Shown one piece after another: positions 56,249-64,000 of a stretch of 64,000 bases of DNA. The notes under the pieces are model-generated. The model had not been told where the DNA came from, searched no databases, and worked only from the letters and a program-made list of their open reading frames with translations. How positions within the stretch are numbered: position 1 is the stretch's first letter; each line of letters begins with the position of its first letter. Made by a program: the position numbers and the translations under genes. The DNA is taken from contig CANLNK010000002.1 in NCBI GenBank assembly GCA_947492575.1, positions 407,304 to 471,303 on the forward strand. Direction: 5' to 3'. This DNA comes from an uncultured Thalassotalea sp. GTDB lineage: Bacteria > Pseudomonadota > Gammaproteobacteria > Enterobacterales > Alteromonadaceae.

Positions 56249-56857
56249 CTATTTCCCTTTCTTTAGCCTAAAGCCCTGGCGACTAAAGCGGCTCAAGCCA
56301 CGCGTTAGCAAGAATCCTACAATCCCAGCAAGCAGCAACATAATGCGCAAATTTTCCTGCGATGATTGATTCGACTCAACGAGTTCTTTTTGCCACGCGT
56401 CTTTAGCAATAGTCATCTGCAGATAACCATAGAGCTTATCGCTACGCAATTCGATAAAGTGCGGTGCCAAACTATGGCTTCTATCATCACTCAGGCCTTT
56501 CGCTCCGTATAGGGCATTAACGGTAACGTCCTCACCTGCGCGTTCGATTGTCTGCCCTGTTCCATCGTATAGAACCACTGAAAACACTTTTTCAGGTTTA
56601 GCGAGCTGCTCAATCTGCTGCTTCACTAACTGCTTTTCATCTGAAGCCAACAATACGAGTAACATACTAGCCGCTTGTTCGACATAATCATTGCTGATAG
56701 CGTCTTGCTGACGCTTAATCGTTTGCATCTGCTGAGAATGAAATTGCGATAAGAAATTCATCAACAAGACAATCAACACAATTGCGATAGCTAATTGCAG
56801 AATTTTATTATAAATCGGTGAAATTTTAGGGTATAAAAGCACTTCTGTTTGCGTCAT
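56249..56857 (-). CDS. AhpA/YtjB (Smp) family inner-membrane protein
   Basis: A 202-residue protein with an N-terminal helix (ILQLAIAIVLIVLLMNFL) and a second one near the C-terminus (IMLLLAGIVGFLLTRGL), enclosing a periplasmic loop. The position, divergent from serB, is that of E. coli ytjB (smp) and the sequence fits that family. ATG 56857 is used instead of the earlier TTG. The role is unknown; related proteins are linked to haem/virulence-associated membrane functions only loosely, so none is assigned. Confidence 0.75.
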   Translation of the reverse strand: MTQTEVLLYPKISPIYNKILQLAIAIVLIVLLMNFLSQFHSQQMQTIKRQQDAISNDYVEQAASMLLVLLASDEKQLVKQQIEQLAKPEKVFSVVLYDGTGQTIERAGEDVTVNALYGAKGLSDDRSHSLAPHFIELRSDKLYGYLQMTIAKDAWQKELVESNQSSQENLRIMLLLAGIVGFLLTRGLSRFSRQGFRLKKGK

Positions 56858-56953
56858 AACAACTAGCAACTAATAGTCTAACCGGTTAAACCGTTCTCTT
56901 ACGTACACTATAGTGGCTAAAGGCTTGTTTGAAAATAATAAATAGGAATTTCC

Positions 56954-57964
56954 GTGGCTACAGCTGATCTACCCATAACTTTAAATGCACATGACACATT
57001 ATCGCTTGAACAAGCACTTATTGATAACAATCTAAAGGCTCCACTCGCTGTTGACCTTGATGAATCATTCATTCATTTGAATGATACCGAAACAGCATCT
57101 AGCAGTATTGAACTGGTTGTTTTCAGTGACATAAAAATTGCTGTACTTTCTAACATTTTTCAACAATGCCAGCTTGCCCCTAGCCAATTAAGTTCAGTAA
57201 ACGAAAGAAATAACCAAACGAGTGTCCGCTTCAATGTCGCCTGTGAAGACTTAACTCAAGCTCGAAAGGCGCTGGTAGCCATCTGCCTTGATGAAAAAAT
57301 CGAAGCTGCGATAGTCCAGCAAGCACCAAGCTTGGCATTACCTGGTTTGTTAGTAATGGATATGGACTCTACAACCATTGAAATTGAATGTATTGATGAA
57401 ATAGCCAAACTTGCTGGGGTTGGCGAACAAGTTGCGGCTGTGACAGAAGAAGCAATGCAAGGTAAGTTAGATTTTGCCGAGAGCCTTAACCAACGCGTTG
57501 CGACACTTGAAGATGCGCCTGAATCAATTCTCGCCGACGTCGCTAAAGATATTCCACTAATGCCAGGGTTAATCACATTAATCGAAGCACTTAAGGCGCA
57601 TAATTGGCGAATAGCGATTGCATCTGGCGGCTTTACGTATTTCGCTGATCACTTAAAGAATACGCTGCAATTAGATGCTGCTCGAGCGAACACCCTTGAG
57701 ATCGTCGATGGTAAACTAACAGGTAAAGTACTTGGTGGTATTGTGGATGCACAAGTTAAAGCGGATGTACTGCAAGAACTTGCTCAGGAATTCAATATTG
57801 CCCCAACGCAAACAGTCGCTATGGGTGATGGTGCCAATGACTTAGTCATGATGGCTGCAGCGCACCTTGGTGTTGCATACAAGGCAAAACCACTAGTACT
57901 CGCCAAAGCTGACTCTAGCATTAGCCATTCTGGTTTAGACTGTATGCTTCATTGGTTGAAATAG
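56954..57964 (+). CDS. serB: Phosphoserine phosphatase
   Basis: A 336-residue HAD-superfamily enzyme that completes serine synthesis by removing phosphate from phosphoserine. The nucleophile motif is MDMDSTTIE (Asp136, Asp138), with SGGFTYF, the Lys-containing DAQVKADVL, and AMGDGANDLVMM. An N-terminal regulatory extension of about 125 residues precedes the catalytic domain. GTG start with TAGGAA 8 bases upstream. It is divergent from the YtjB-like gene. Confidence 0.96.
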   Translation: MATADLPITLNAHDTLSLEQALIDNNLKAPLAVDLDESFIHLNDTETASSSIELVVFSDIKIAVLSNIFQQCQLAPSQLSSVNERNNQTSVRFNVACEDLTQARKALVAICLDEKIEAAIVQQAPSLALPGLLVMDMDSTTIEIECIDEIAKLAGVGEQVAAVTEEAMQGKLDFAESLNQRVATLEDAPESILADVAKDIPLMPGLITLIEALKAHNWRIAIASGGFTYFADHLKNTLQLDAARANTLEIVDGKLTGKVLGGIVDAQVKADVLQELAQEFNIAPTQTVAMGDGANDLVMMAAAHLGVAYKAKPLVLAKADSSISHSGLDCMLHWLK

Positions 57965-58046
57965 AAACAATTAAAGTAAAGGTAGTTTGATCTCAGGGCA
58001 TAGAACTTAAAACTTAGACCGAAATACTCAGAACATAAAATATAAA

Positions 58047-58075
58047 GGGGAGCCCGATAAATCAGGTTCCCCATT
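58047..58075. terminator. Likely bidirectional terminator between serB and the PilZ gene
   Basis: GGGGAGCC and GGTTCCCC form an 8-bp stem with one G-T pair around a 10-base loop. The plus-strand T-tail is short (ATTTTG), the minus-strand tail is T-rich. It lies 83 bases after serB and 105 bases after the PilZ stop. Confidence 0.65.
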
Positions 58076-58179
58076 TTGCTGTTTATTTGTATCAAACTTA
58101 GCTGTCTATTTTTAATGTTTTTCTGTTTTATTCATATGCTTTAGCACGAGCGATATGAATAAATGGCAATAGACATCCG

Positions 58180-60627
58180 TTATTGAGTTAACAGTTGATA
58201 GCGCATCATCACTTCTTCGCTAATATCAAAACATTGAATAGCACCAACAACACTCCAAATATCTTGCTCAATCTGCTTACCGCGGTGAATTGCGTATGCG
58301 CCAATATAGCTTAACTCAGGATTGAGCTGCTCCATATCTGGCTCACCTGCTCGACATAGCTTCACCTGTACAGCATAAAAGTTACCTTTCTTGATTGCAT
58401 TTTTAATGAACATTCGCTTGAGTGTAAAATTTTTCAATTCGCTTTCAAGTTTAGTGTTCACTCGAGTATCAACAGACTCGTCGCTATCTTTTATGGCAAT
58501 AAACAGGGTATCCGATATCGGTGCGTCATCTACTTGAAGCTTCTTTAATGAATTGGTCATCAAACCGATGGCGTGCTGATTATTCAGCAAAGGGTATAAA
58601 TTGTAGAATTGGTGCCTATCACTTAACTGCTTCATCTCCGACAATATTGGCGCTTGTGCATTCGTGCCGGCAATAGACTCAATTTTGTAACGACTACCGC
58701 TGGTTTGCACAAACAGCGTTGGTACCTGTGTAACATGCGCATACACCGAGCGTAATGCTTTGCCAAGTCCCGGTGTCATGTCAGCGTATTCTTCTTTGGA
58801 AAGCTTGTCTTTGTTCTTTTCAATTAATACTTTAAAGAATGCACGGCCAATATGTTGATGCCTCTCTACATAAACACGAAGATTTAACACATTCTTCTTT
58901 TTGTTGATGCGCATCACTTCATAAGGCAACGATTTTAAGTCGAACGACGAAGTAATTTTCTGCAAGTTAGGAAAGCTAATATTTACCACCTCCCCTCTTT
59001 TAAGCACTGCTGCCTTTTCCAAGCTAACTTTAAGCCCTGATACAGAAAAATCTTCGGAATGACCTTGCCATGCAACACCTTCAGCTTCTACTACCACAGG
59101 TGTTTTGTAATGGAATCTAGGTTCTGTACGTTGGTTGCGATAATTTATGCCAATTTCGTCAACTATAGGTGGCTGCGTTAAGCGCTTATGGCCGAAAGCC
59201 CTCAGTTTACCGGTATCAATACCATCAAACTCTAATGCTTGATAGTCACCAATTGAGTGCTGATCGGTAACATCGTGAGCAACCACCAAAGTAGATAGTC
59301 TTGCCAGAATGTTCTCAACTTCTTCCGAAAGCGGTAAATCTAAGTACTCGTCTTTTTTCTGCAGGGTATTAGCGACCGTTAAAGGTGATACTGCTTGTTC
59401 AGCTCCAAACGATAGTAAAGATAACTCAGTAACCATAAAGCTAGGTTTGGAGGCTGCAAAACCAATAAACTGCTTCATAAAAGTCTTATCAGCACTGAGT
59501 TGTCTATTGTCAGCGGTATAGAAATAACTACGCCCTTGGCTTTGGTGAATAAAGCTATAAACTGTTAGTGGTTTCCCTAATTTCGCCGCCCTTTGAAGCC
59601 TTTCTAAGCGTGACTCACTCGCTAAGCAATGTAAAGTTGAACGCTTTGCTTCATCTTGCCAGTATTGGTATATCGCCTGATTATTGTTAGAGGTGAGTGC
59701 ATAACGCGGCTGATGCTCCCCTTCTCTCAATTCGATAAATATCGGCAACTCACTTACGCGAGGTAAAATAGCTTGCTCTAAGCTACGCGACTGTATGGCA
59801 GCGATGGTATTGTCTAAATTAATTTTATAGCGGCGTTTATTACCTTGAATAAAACCTGTTAAGAACTGTTTAAAACCGTCCCTTTCTTTATCTAATAAGC
59901 GCACTAAACCGATAAACTGGCTACCTTCAACAACCGAAATATTTTTGACTTGATAATCAAAGTAGGTTTGTTGCCCAAATTGAAACTCTTGCGTTAAACC
60001 ACTAAATTCAAGCTGAACGGTGTCACCCACCACAATCTTTTGAGCCTCACTAAAGCGCAATTTGCAGCCAGACACACTCACATCGGAACTGGTTGCTTCA
60101 ACTTCAATACCATTAGCAAGCACAACTTTCATGCTAATAGCAAAGTTCATGCGTTCTTCGCTGCGATTTGAGAAATCACCAAAGCGATAAAATTTGGCTG
60201 GATACTGCGTTTTTTCTAGAACTTTAGGGGCGTCTTTCGTAACCGTAGGCGCTAACTCACCAGACTTCTCTTTTTGATAAATAACGCGGAAATTATTTTC
60301 AGTGTTGTTAACCGCTTCATAAACACCAAAGGTATAAGCACCGTACGCAGCCTTATTTTCGTTATAAACTTTTATTGCGATATCATCGAGAAAATGGGTG
60401 CGGTTATCATCTTCAAAAGCTTTGCACTCTCCATTAACATGGCCACGTAAATCAATTAATCGGGTGCAAGGAGCCGCTAAGCGCTTAACTTCCATTTTCA
60501 ACAAAAAGCGCTCAGTCTTAGGTATATTTTTAGTAGCTTCCATAAAGCTAGCTTCAAAGTTGTTCTGGTTTACTTTGCCTCTGAAGCGCTCAATAATTTT
60601 ATTATATTGGGAAAAATCCTTGGTCAT
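58180..60627 (-). CDS. Large protein with two PilZ domains
   Basis: An 815-residue cytoplasmic protein that probably binds cyclic di-GMP. Two PilZ-type domains are visible: one near residues 155-265 (RSEER, DVSVSGCKL) and one near 493-600 (RTEPR, DFSVSGLKV), each with the RxxxR and (D/N)xSxxG signature. The remaining parts are unrecognised. AGGG is 6 bases before the ATG. It lies between serB and radA, a position seen in related marine gammaproteobacteria. Its output is unknown; it has no membrane or enzyme domain that I recognise. Confidence 0.82.
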   Translation of the reverse strand: MTKDFSQYNKIIERFRGKVNQNNFEASFMEATKNIPKTERFLLKMEVKRLAAPCTRLIDLRGHVNGECKAFEDDNRTHFLDDIAIKVYNENKAAYGAYTFGVYEAVNNTENNFRVIYQKEKSGELAPTVTKDAPKVLEKTQYPAKFYRFGDFSNRSEERMNFAISMKVVLANGIEVEATSSDVSVSGCKLRFSEAQKIVVGDTVQLEFSGLTQEFQFGQQTYFDYQVKNISVVEGSQFIGLVRLLDKERDGFKQFLTGFIQGNKRRYKINLDNTIAAIQSRSLEQAILPRVSELPIFIELREGEHQPRYALTSNNNQAIYQYWQDEAKRSTLHCLASESRLERLQRAAKLGKPLTVYSFIHQSQGRSYFYTADNRQLSADKTFMKQFIGFAASKPSFMVTELSLLSFGAEQAVSPLTVANTLQKKDEYLDLPLSEEVENILARLSTLVVAHDVTDQHSIGDYQALEFDGIDTGKLRAFGHKRLTQPPIVDEIGINYRNQRTEPRFHYKTPVVVEAEGVAWQGHSEDFSVSGLKVSLEKAAVLKRGEVVNISFPNLQKITSSFDLKSLPYEVMRINKKKNVLNLRVYVERHQHIGRAFFKVLIEKNKDKLSKEEYADMTPGLGKALRSVYAHVTQVPTLFVQTSGSRYKIESIAGTNAQAPILSEMKQLSDRHQFYNLYPLLNNQHAIGLMTNSLKKLQVDDAPISDTLFIAIKDSDESVDTRVNTKLESELKNFTLKRMFIKNAIKKGNFYAVQVKLCRAGEPDMEQLNPELSYIGAYAIHRGKQIEQDIWSVVGAIQCFDISEEVMMRYQLLTQ

Positions 60628-60811
60628 TTGAGCCCTGATATCATTAAAATGGCTGTCAACACGATAAATGCCAATATTTCAGACATAGCTAACTTGTGCA
60701 ACACCTCTTATTAGAGTTGTAGTGCACGCAAAGAGTATTTACGTAGACATTGGCGCCAATTTTTAAACACTATCAATATAAAAGCAATATTTATGCCCCT
60801 TAAGGAATGAT

Positions 60812-62173
60812 ATGGCTAAGAACAAAAGTTCATATGTATGTACAGAATGTGGAGCAAACTTTTCACGCTGGTTAGGTCAATGTACCGAATGCAAATCTTG
60901 GAATACAATTTCAGAATTTCGACAAGCAAAACCTAGTGGTCGCGGCACAAGCTATTCAGGCTTTGCTGGTGCTGCTGGCTCTCAAGTACAAACCCTAGAT
61001 GCTATTGATCTGACCGATTTACCCAGATTTTCTTCTGGTTTTGCTGAATTTGACCGAGTACTGGGCGGCGGTATTGTGCCGGGCAGCGCCATCCTTATTG
61101 GCGGTGAACCTGGTGCAGGTAAAAGTACGCTATTACTGCAAACTATGTGTCATCTGGCAGGTGAGATGAACACCTTATACATCACAGGTGAAGAATCGTT
61201 GCAACAAGTAGCCATGCGTGCCAAACGCTTAGGGCTAACAACTGATAAACTCAAGCTATTATCAGAAACTAGTGTGGAGAATATTTGTCATATTGCGGAA
61301 CGCGAGACACCCAAAATTATGGTTATCGACTCCATTCAAGTAATGCATATGGCCGATATACAGTCAGCACCCGGCAGTGTTTCGCAGGTAAGAGAGAGCG
61401 CTGCCTACCTTACGCGCTTTGCCAAACAGCACCACGTTGCCATGATTTTAGTCGGTCATGTCACCAAAGACGGATCGCTCGCCGGTCCAAAGGTCTTAGA
61501 GCACTGTATCGACTGTTCGATTATGCTCGAAGGCTCAACCGACTCTCGCTACCGTACCTTACGTGGCCATAAAAACCGTTTTGGTGCCGTCAACGAGTTA
61601 GGCGTATTCGGGATGACAGGAGCCGGATTAAAAGAAGTCAAAAATCCGTCTGCGATCTTTCTTAACCGAGGCGAAGAACAAACGCCCGGTAGTGTCGTCA
61701 TGGTATTATGGGAAGGTACACGACCGCTCTTAGTTGAAATACAAGCCTTGGTAGATCACTCTGCTCTCGGTAACCCGAGACGCGTTGCTGTTGGTGCCGA
61801 ACAAAACCGACTGGCAATGTTGTTGGCAGTGCTTCACCGTCACGGAGGCCTTCAAATGAATGATCAAGACGTATTCGTTAACGTCGTTGGTGGCGTTAAA
61901 GTCACCGAAACCAGTATCGACTTAGCACTGATTTTAGCCCTAGTTTCAAGTTTCCGAGACCGCTCGTTACCACAAGATTTAGTTGTATTTGGCGAAGTAG
62001 GCTTATCGGGCGAAATACGTCCTGTTCCAAGTGGTCAAGAGCGTATTAATGAAGCGGCAAAGCATGGCTTTAAACGTGCAATTGTGCCATACAACAATAT
62101 GCCGAAAACACCGATTGAAGGAATGGAAGTGATCGGTGTTAAGAAGTTAAGCCAAGCGCTTGATGCTATTTAA
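60812..62173 (+). CDS. radA: DNA repair protein RadA
   Basis: A 453-residue RecA-like ATPase that helps process recombination intermediates. It has an N-terminal C4 zinc finger (Cys10, 13, 24, 27), Walker A GGEPGAGKST (about residue 97), the RadA-specific KNRFG motif, and a C-terminal Lon-protease-like domain (VNVVGGVKVTETSIDLA). Normal length. It is divergent from the PilZ gene. Confidence 0.97.
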   Translation: MAKNKSSYVCTECGANFSRWLGQCTECKSWNTISEFRQAKPSGRGTSYSGFAGAAGSQVQTLDAIDLTDLPRFSSGFAEFDRVLGGGIVPGSAILIGGEPGAGKSTLLLQTMCHLAGEMNTLYITGEESLQQVAMRAKRLGLTTDKLKLLSETSVENICHIAERETPKIMVIDSIQVMHMADIQSAPGSVSQVRESAAYLTRFAKQHHVAMILVGHVTKDGSLAGPKVLEHCIDCSIMLEGSTDSRYRTLRGHKNRFGAVNELGVFGMTGAGLKEVKNPSAIFLNRGEEQTPGSVVMVLWEGTRPLLVEIQALVDHSALGNPRRVAVGAEQNRLAMLLAVLHRHGGLQMNDQDVFVNVVGGVKVTETSIDLALILALVSSFRDRSLPQDLVVFGEVGLSGEIRPVPSGQERINEAAKHGFKRAIVPYNNMPKTPIEGMEVIGVKKLSQALDAI

Positions 62174-62310
62174 TTTGGACTATTGAGCTTTGGGCGACAA
62201 TTTTTGTTGGACAAAGCTCTCCTCTCTAACATCCATTTACAGTCTGACATTTTATTTACATTGCCAGACTAACTGTCGCAGGGATTATTTGATACTATTG
62301 CCAGCATAAA

Positions 62311-62337
62311 ATAGCTGACACATCGCTTGTCAGCTAT
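62311..62337 (+). other. 10-bp inverted repeat upstream of the dipeptidyl peptidase gene
   Basis: ATAGCTGACA and TGTCAGCTAT enclose a 7-base loop, 36 bases before the start codon. No T-run follows, so it is probably an operator or a leader hairpin and not a terminator. Confidence 0.45.
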
Positions 62338-62372
62338 GACCTTGAATCCCTAAGGTAGTTAACAGGAATATT

Positions 62373-64000
62373 ATGAATTCAATGATTAAACGCGTAGCGA
62401 TAATCTCAAGCTGCGTACTGGCCAGCTTTGCTGCCACCGCTGATTTACTGACACTAGACAGAATTAACAGCGCGCCTTCTCTTAGCGGCAAAACGCCAAA
62501 AGCTCTAACTTTCTCACCTGACGGTAAACGAATCACTTATTTACAAGGTAAACAAGATAATCTTAATCGCTACGACTTATGGCAATACAACCTTGAAAGC
62601 AAAGAAAACAGCTTACTCGTAGATTCCAACGATATTTTCTCTGGTCCAGAAAACCTATCTGACGAAGAAAAAGCTCGCCGTGAACGTCAACGTGTCTATG
62701 GCTCTGGTATCATGGAATACACCTTCTCAGATGACGGTACAGCCCTGCTTTTCCCATTAAACGGCGACATCTATTATTACAACTTAGCTGATAAAAAAGC
62801 TAAACGTCTTACCGAAACACCGGCATTTGAAACTGATGTTAAGTTCTCACCAAAAGGCAACTTTGTGTCTTACATTCGTGAACAAAACTTATACATGCTC
62901 AAGATTGATAGCGGTAAAGAAACCAAGCTAACAAAAGACGGCGGCGGCGTCATTAAAAACGGTATGGCAGAATTCGTTGCACAAGAAGAAATGGGACGTA
63001 TGACAGGCTACTGGTGGTCGCCAGATGAAAAGCATATCGCCTTCTTACGCGTTGATGAAACCCCTGTACGAGTTGTCATTCGCAATGAGATTTATGCCGA
63101 CAATATCAAATTAATCGACCAACGTTACCCAGCAACAGGCACCAATAACGTTGATATTAAGCTAGCGACGGTTAACACCAAGTCGAAGAAAATTCGCTTT
63201 GTTGATACAGGTGAAGAAACTGATATCTACATTCCACGTGTTAATTGGATGAATAGCTCAACATTGACCTATCAATGGCAAAGCCGAAACCAACAAACGC
63301 TAGAACTTCGCGCTTACAACACCAAAAACCGTAAGCAGCAGACGTTAATCACAGAAAAGTCAGATCATTGGCTTAATCTTAATGATGATCTAACGTTCTT
63401 GAGCGATGGTACCTTTATTTGGGCATCAGAGAGAGACGGATTCAAGCATCTTTATCACTACAAGAATAATGGTAAGTTGATCGCACAACTGACTAAAGGC
63501 AACTGGGTTGTTGATAGCATAAAAGGTGTCGACCAAGAGAATGGCTGGGTTTACTTTACGGGCCGTGCCGATACCCCTCTAGAACGCCATCTATACAAAG
63601 TTCCACTAACAAGTAAGTCACCTGAACATGTCGCACGCGTAACAAAGCGCAACGGTTTCCACGACGTTGTGCTAGCCAGCGGATTCAACACCTACCTTGA
63701 TGCCTATTCAAGTATTTCTCAACCAAAACAAATCAGCTTGCATACAATTGACGGCCAGCATATGACTTGGCTATCCGAGAATGCGCTAAGTGAAAGCCAC
63801 CCGCTTTCACCTTACCTTGATGAGTGGGTAACACCTGAATTTGGCTCGTTAATGTCTGACGACGAACAAGCTACCTTGTACTACAAACTTTATAAACCAA
63901 AGAACATGGCACCTGGTAAGCAATACCCTGTGATTGTTCGTGTTTACGGTGGTCCACACGCGCAACGCGTTACCAACAACTGGAACAGCAAAGAGTACAT
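62373..64000 (+). CDS. Dipeptidyl peptidase IV family (S9B), gene cut by window end
   Basis: 543 codons are open to the window edge. The protein has a signal peptide (IISSCVLASFAATA) and an N-terminal beta-propeller; FVAQEEMGRMTGYWWSPD carries the double-Glu motif that binds the substrate N-terminus in DPP IV. The catalytic alpha/beta-hydrolase domain is only starting (YPVIVRVYGGPH), and the Ser, Asp and His lie outside. The enzyme would release Xaa-Pro dipeptides in the periplasm. AGGA lies 5 bases before ATG 62373; MIKRV three codons on is a second possible start. Confidence 0.9.
   Translation, partial: MNSMIKRVAIISSCVLASFAATADLLTLDRINSAPSLSGKTPKALTFSPDGKRITYLQGKQDNLNRYDLWQYNLESKENSLLVDSNDIFSGPENLSDEEKARRERQRVYGSGIMEYTFSDDGTALLFPLNGDIYYYNLADKKAKRLTETPAFETDVKFSPKGNFVSYIREQNLYMLKIDSGKETKLTKDGGGVIKNGMAEFVAQEEMGRMTGYWWSPDEKHIAFLRVDETPVRVVIRNEIYADNIKLIDQRYPATGTNNVDIKLATVNTKSKKIRFVDTGEETDIYIPRVNWMNSSTLTYQWQSRNQQTLELRAYNTKNRKQQTLITEKSDHWLNLNDDLTFLSDGTFIWASERDGFKHLYHYKNNGKLIAQLTKGNWVVDSIKGVDQENGWVYFTGRADTPLERHLYKVPLTSKSPEHVARVTKRNGFHDVVLASGFNTYLDAYSSISQPKQISLHTIDGQHMTWLSENALSESHPLSPYLDEWVTPEFGSLMSDDEQATLYYKLYKPKNMAPGKQYPVIVRVYGGPHAQRVTNNWNSKEY

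Overview
The window reads as chromosome of a marine gammaproteobacterium of the order Alteromonadales, most likely Colwelliaceae (Thalassotalea or Colwellia-like). The basis is a moderate AT bias, Alteromonadales-type families (marine proteobacterial sortase with its VIT/VWA target, TonB-dependent receptors beside sugar genes, YghU, YacL, PilZ protein between serB and radA), and housekeeping order queA-tgt-yajC-secD-secF. The genus is inferred from protein style only; no rRNA is present.

Layout. 1-13.5 kb is accessory: the end of a TonB-dependent receptor and a fructokinase (sugar uptake and use), a YghU glutathione transferase, a sortase with its dedicated membrane target, a LytTR regulator divergent from an acyltransferase, a run of small unrelated genes (2-TM protein, DUF1993, PH domain, two VOC proteins), a CPA2 antiporter and aldose 1-epimerase. 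13.7-21.9 kb is an iron/haem module: a minus-strand operon of an ExbB-like channel, a DUF2149 protein and a secreted, membrane-anchored CobN-like protein (HmuS-like), with a putative Fur box, divergent from a haem-type TonB receptor that carries an in-frame stop codon. A 265-bp element with 18-bp terminal inverted repeats lies between them. 22-33.8 kb has pirin and an extradiol dioxygenase-like protein, an ATP-grasp enzyme, an HDOD protein, a TPR membrane protein, a sugar dehydrogenase, an RND efflux pump with its adaptor, and YacL. 34-38.7 kb has a LysR regulator and aldo/keto reductase separated by a second, inverted copy of the same repeat element (314 bp), then small proteins (GFA, CAP).

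38.8-64 kb is largely core: secF-secD-yajC-tgt-queA (minus), aceK, tRNA-Trp, holD-rimI, prfC, argS, an HDOD protein, a TatD-family nuclease, an AhpA/YtjB-like protein divergent from serB, a PilZ protein, radA and the start of a dipeptidyl peptidase IV. The order holD-rimI-...-prfC-...-yjjV-like-...-serB-...-radA recalls the E. coli 99-minute region. A lipoprotein-blaI-blaR1-like cassette with its own TACA/TGTA operators sits between rimI and prfC.

Most interesting: the CobN-like/ExbB/DUF2149/receptor module, resembling the hmu haem systems of Bacteroidota; the nonsense codon in its receptor; the family of short inverted-repeat elements (two full copies, one degenerate) in promoter regions; and the BlaI operators in front of the lipoprotein-blaI-blaR1-TonB cassette. 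Many starts were moved from the longest reading frame to an ATG or GTG with a better ribosome binding site; the reason is given in each entry.
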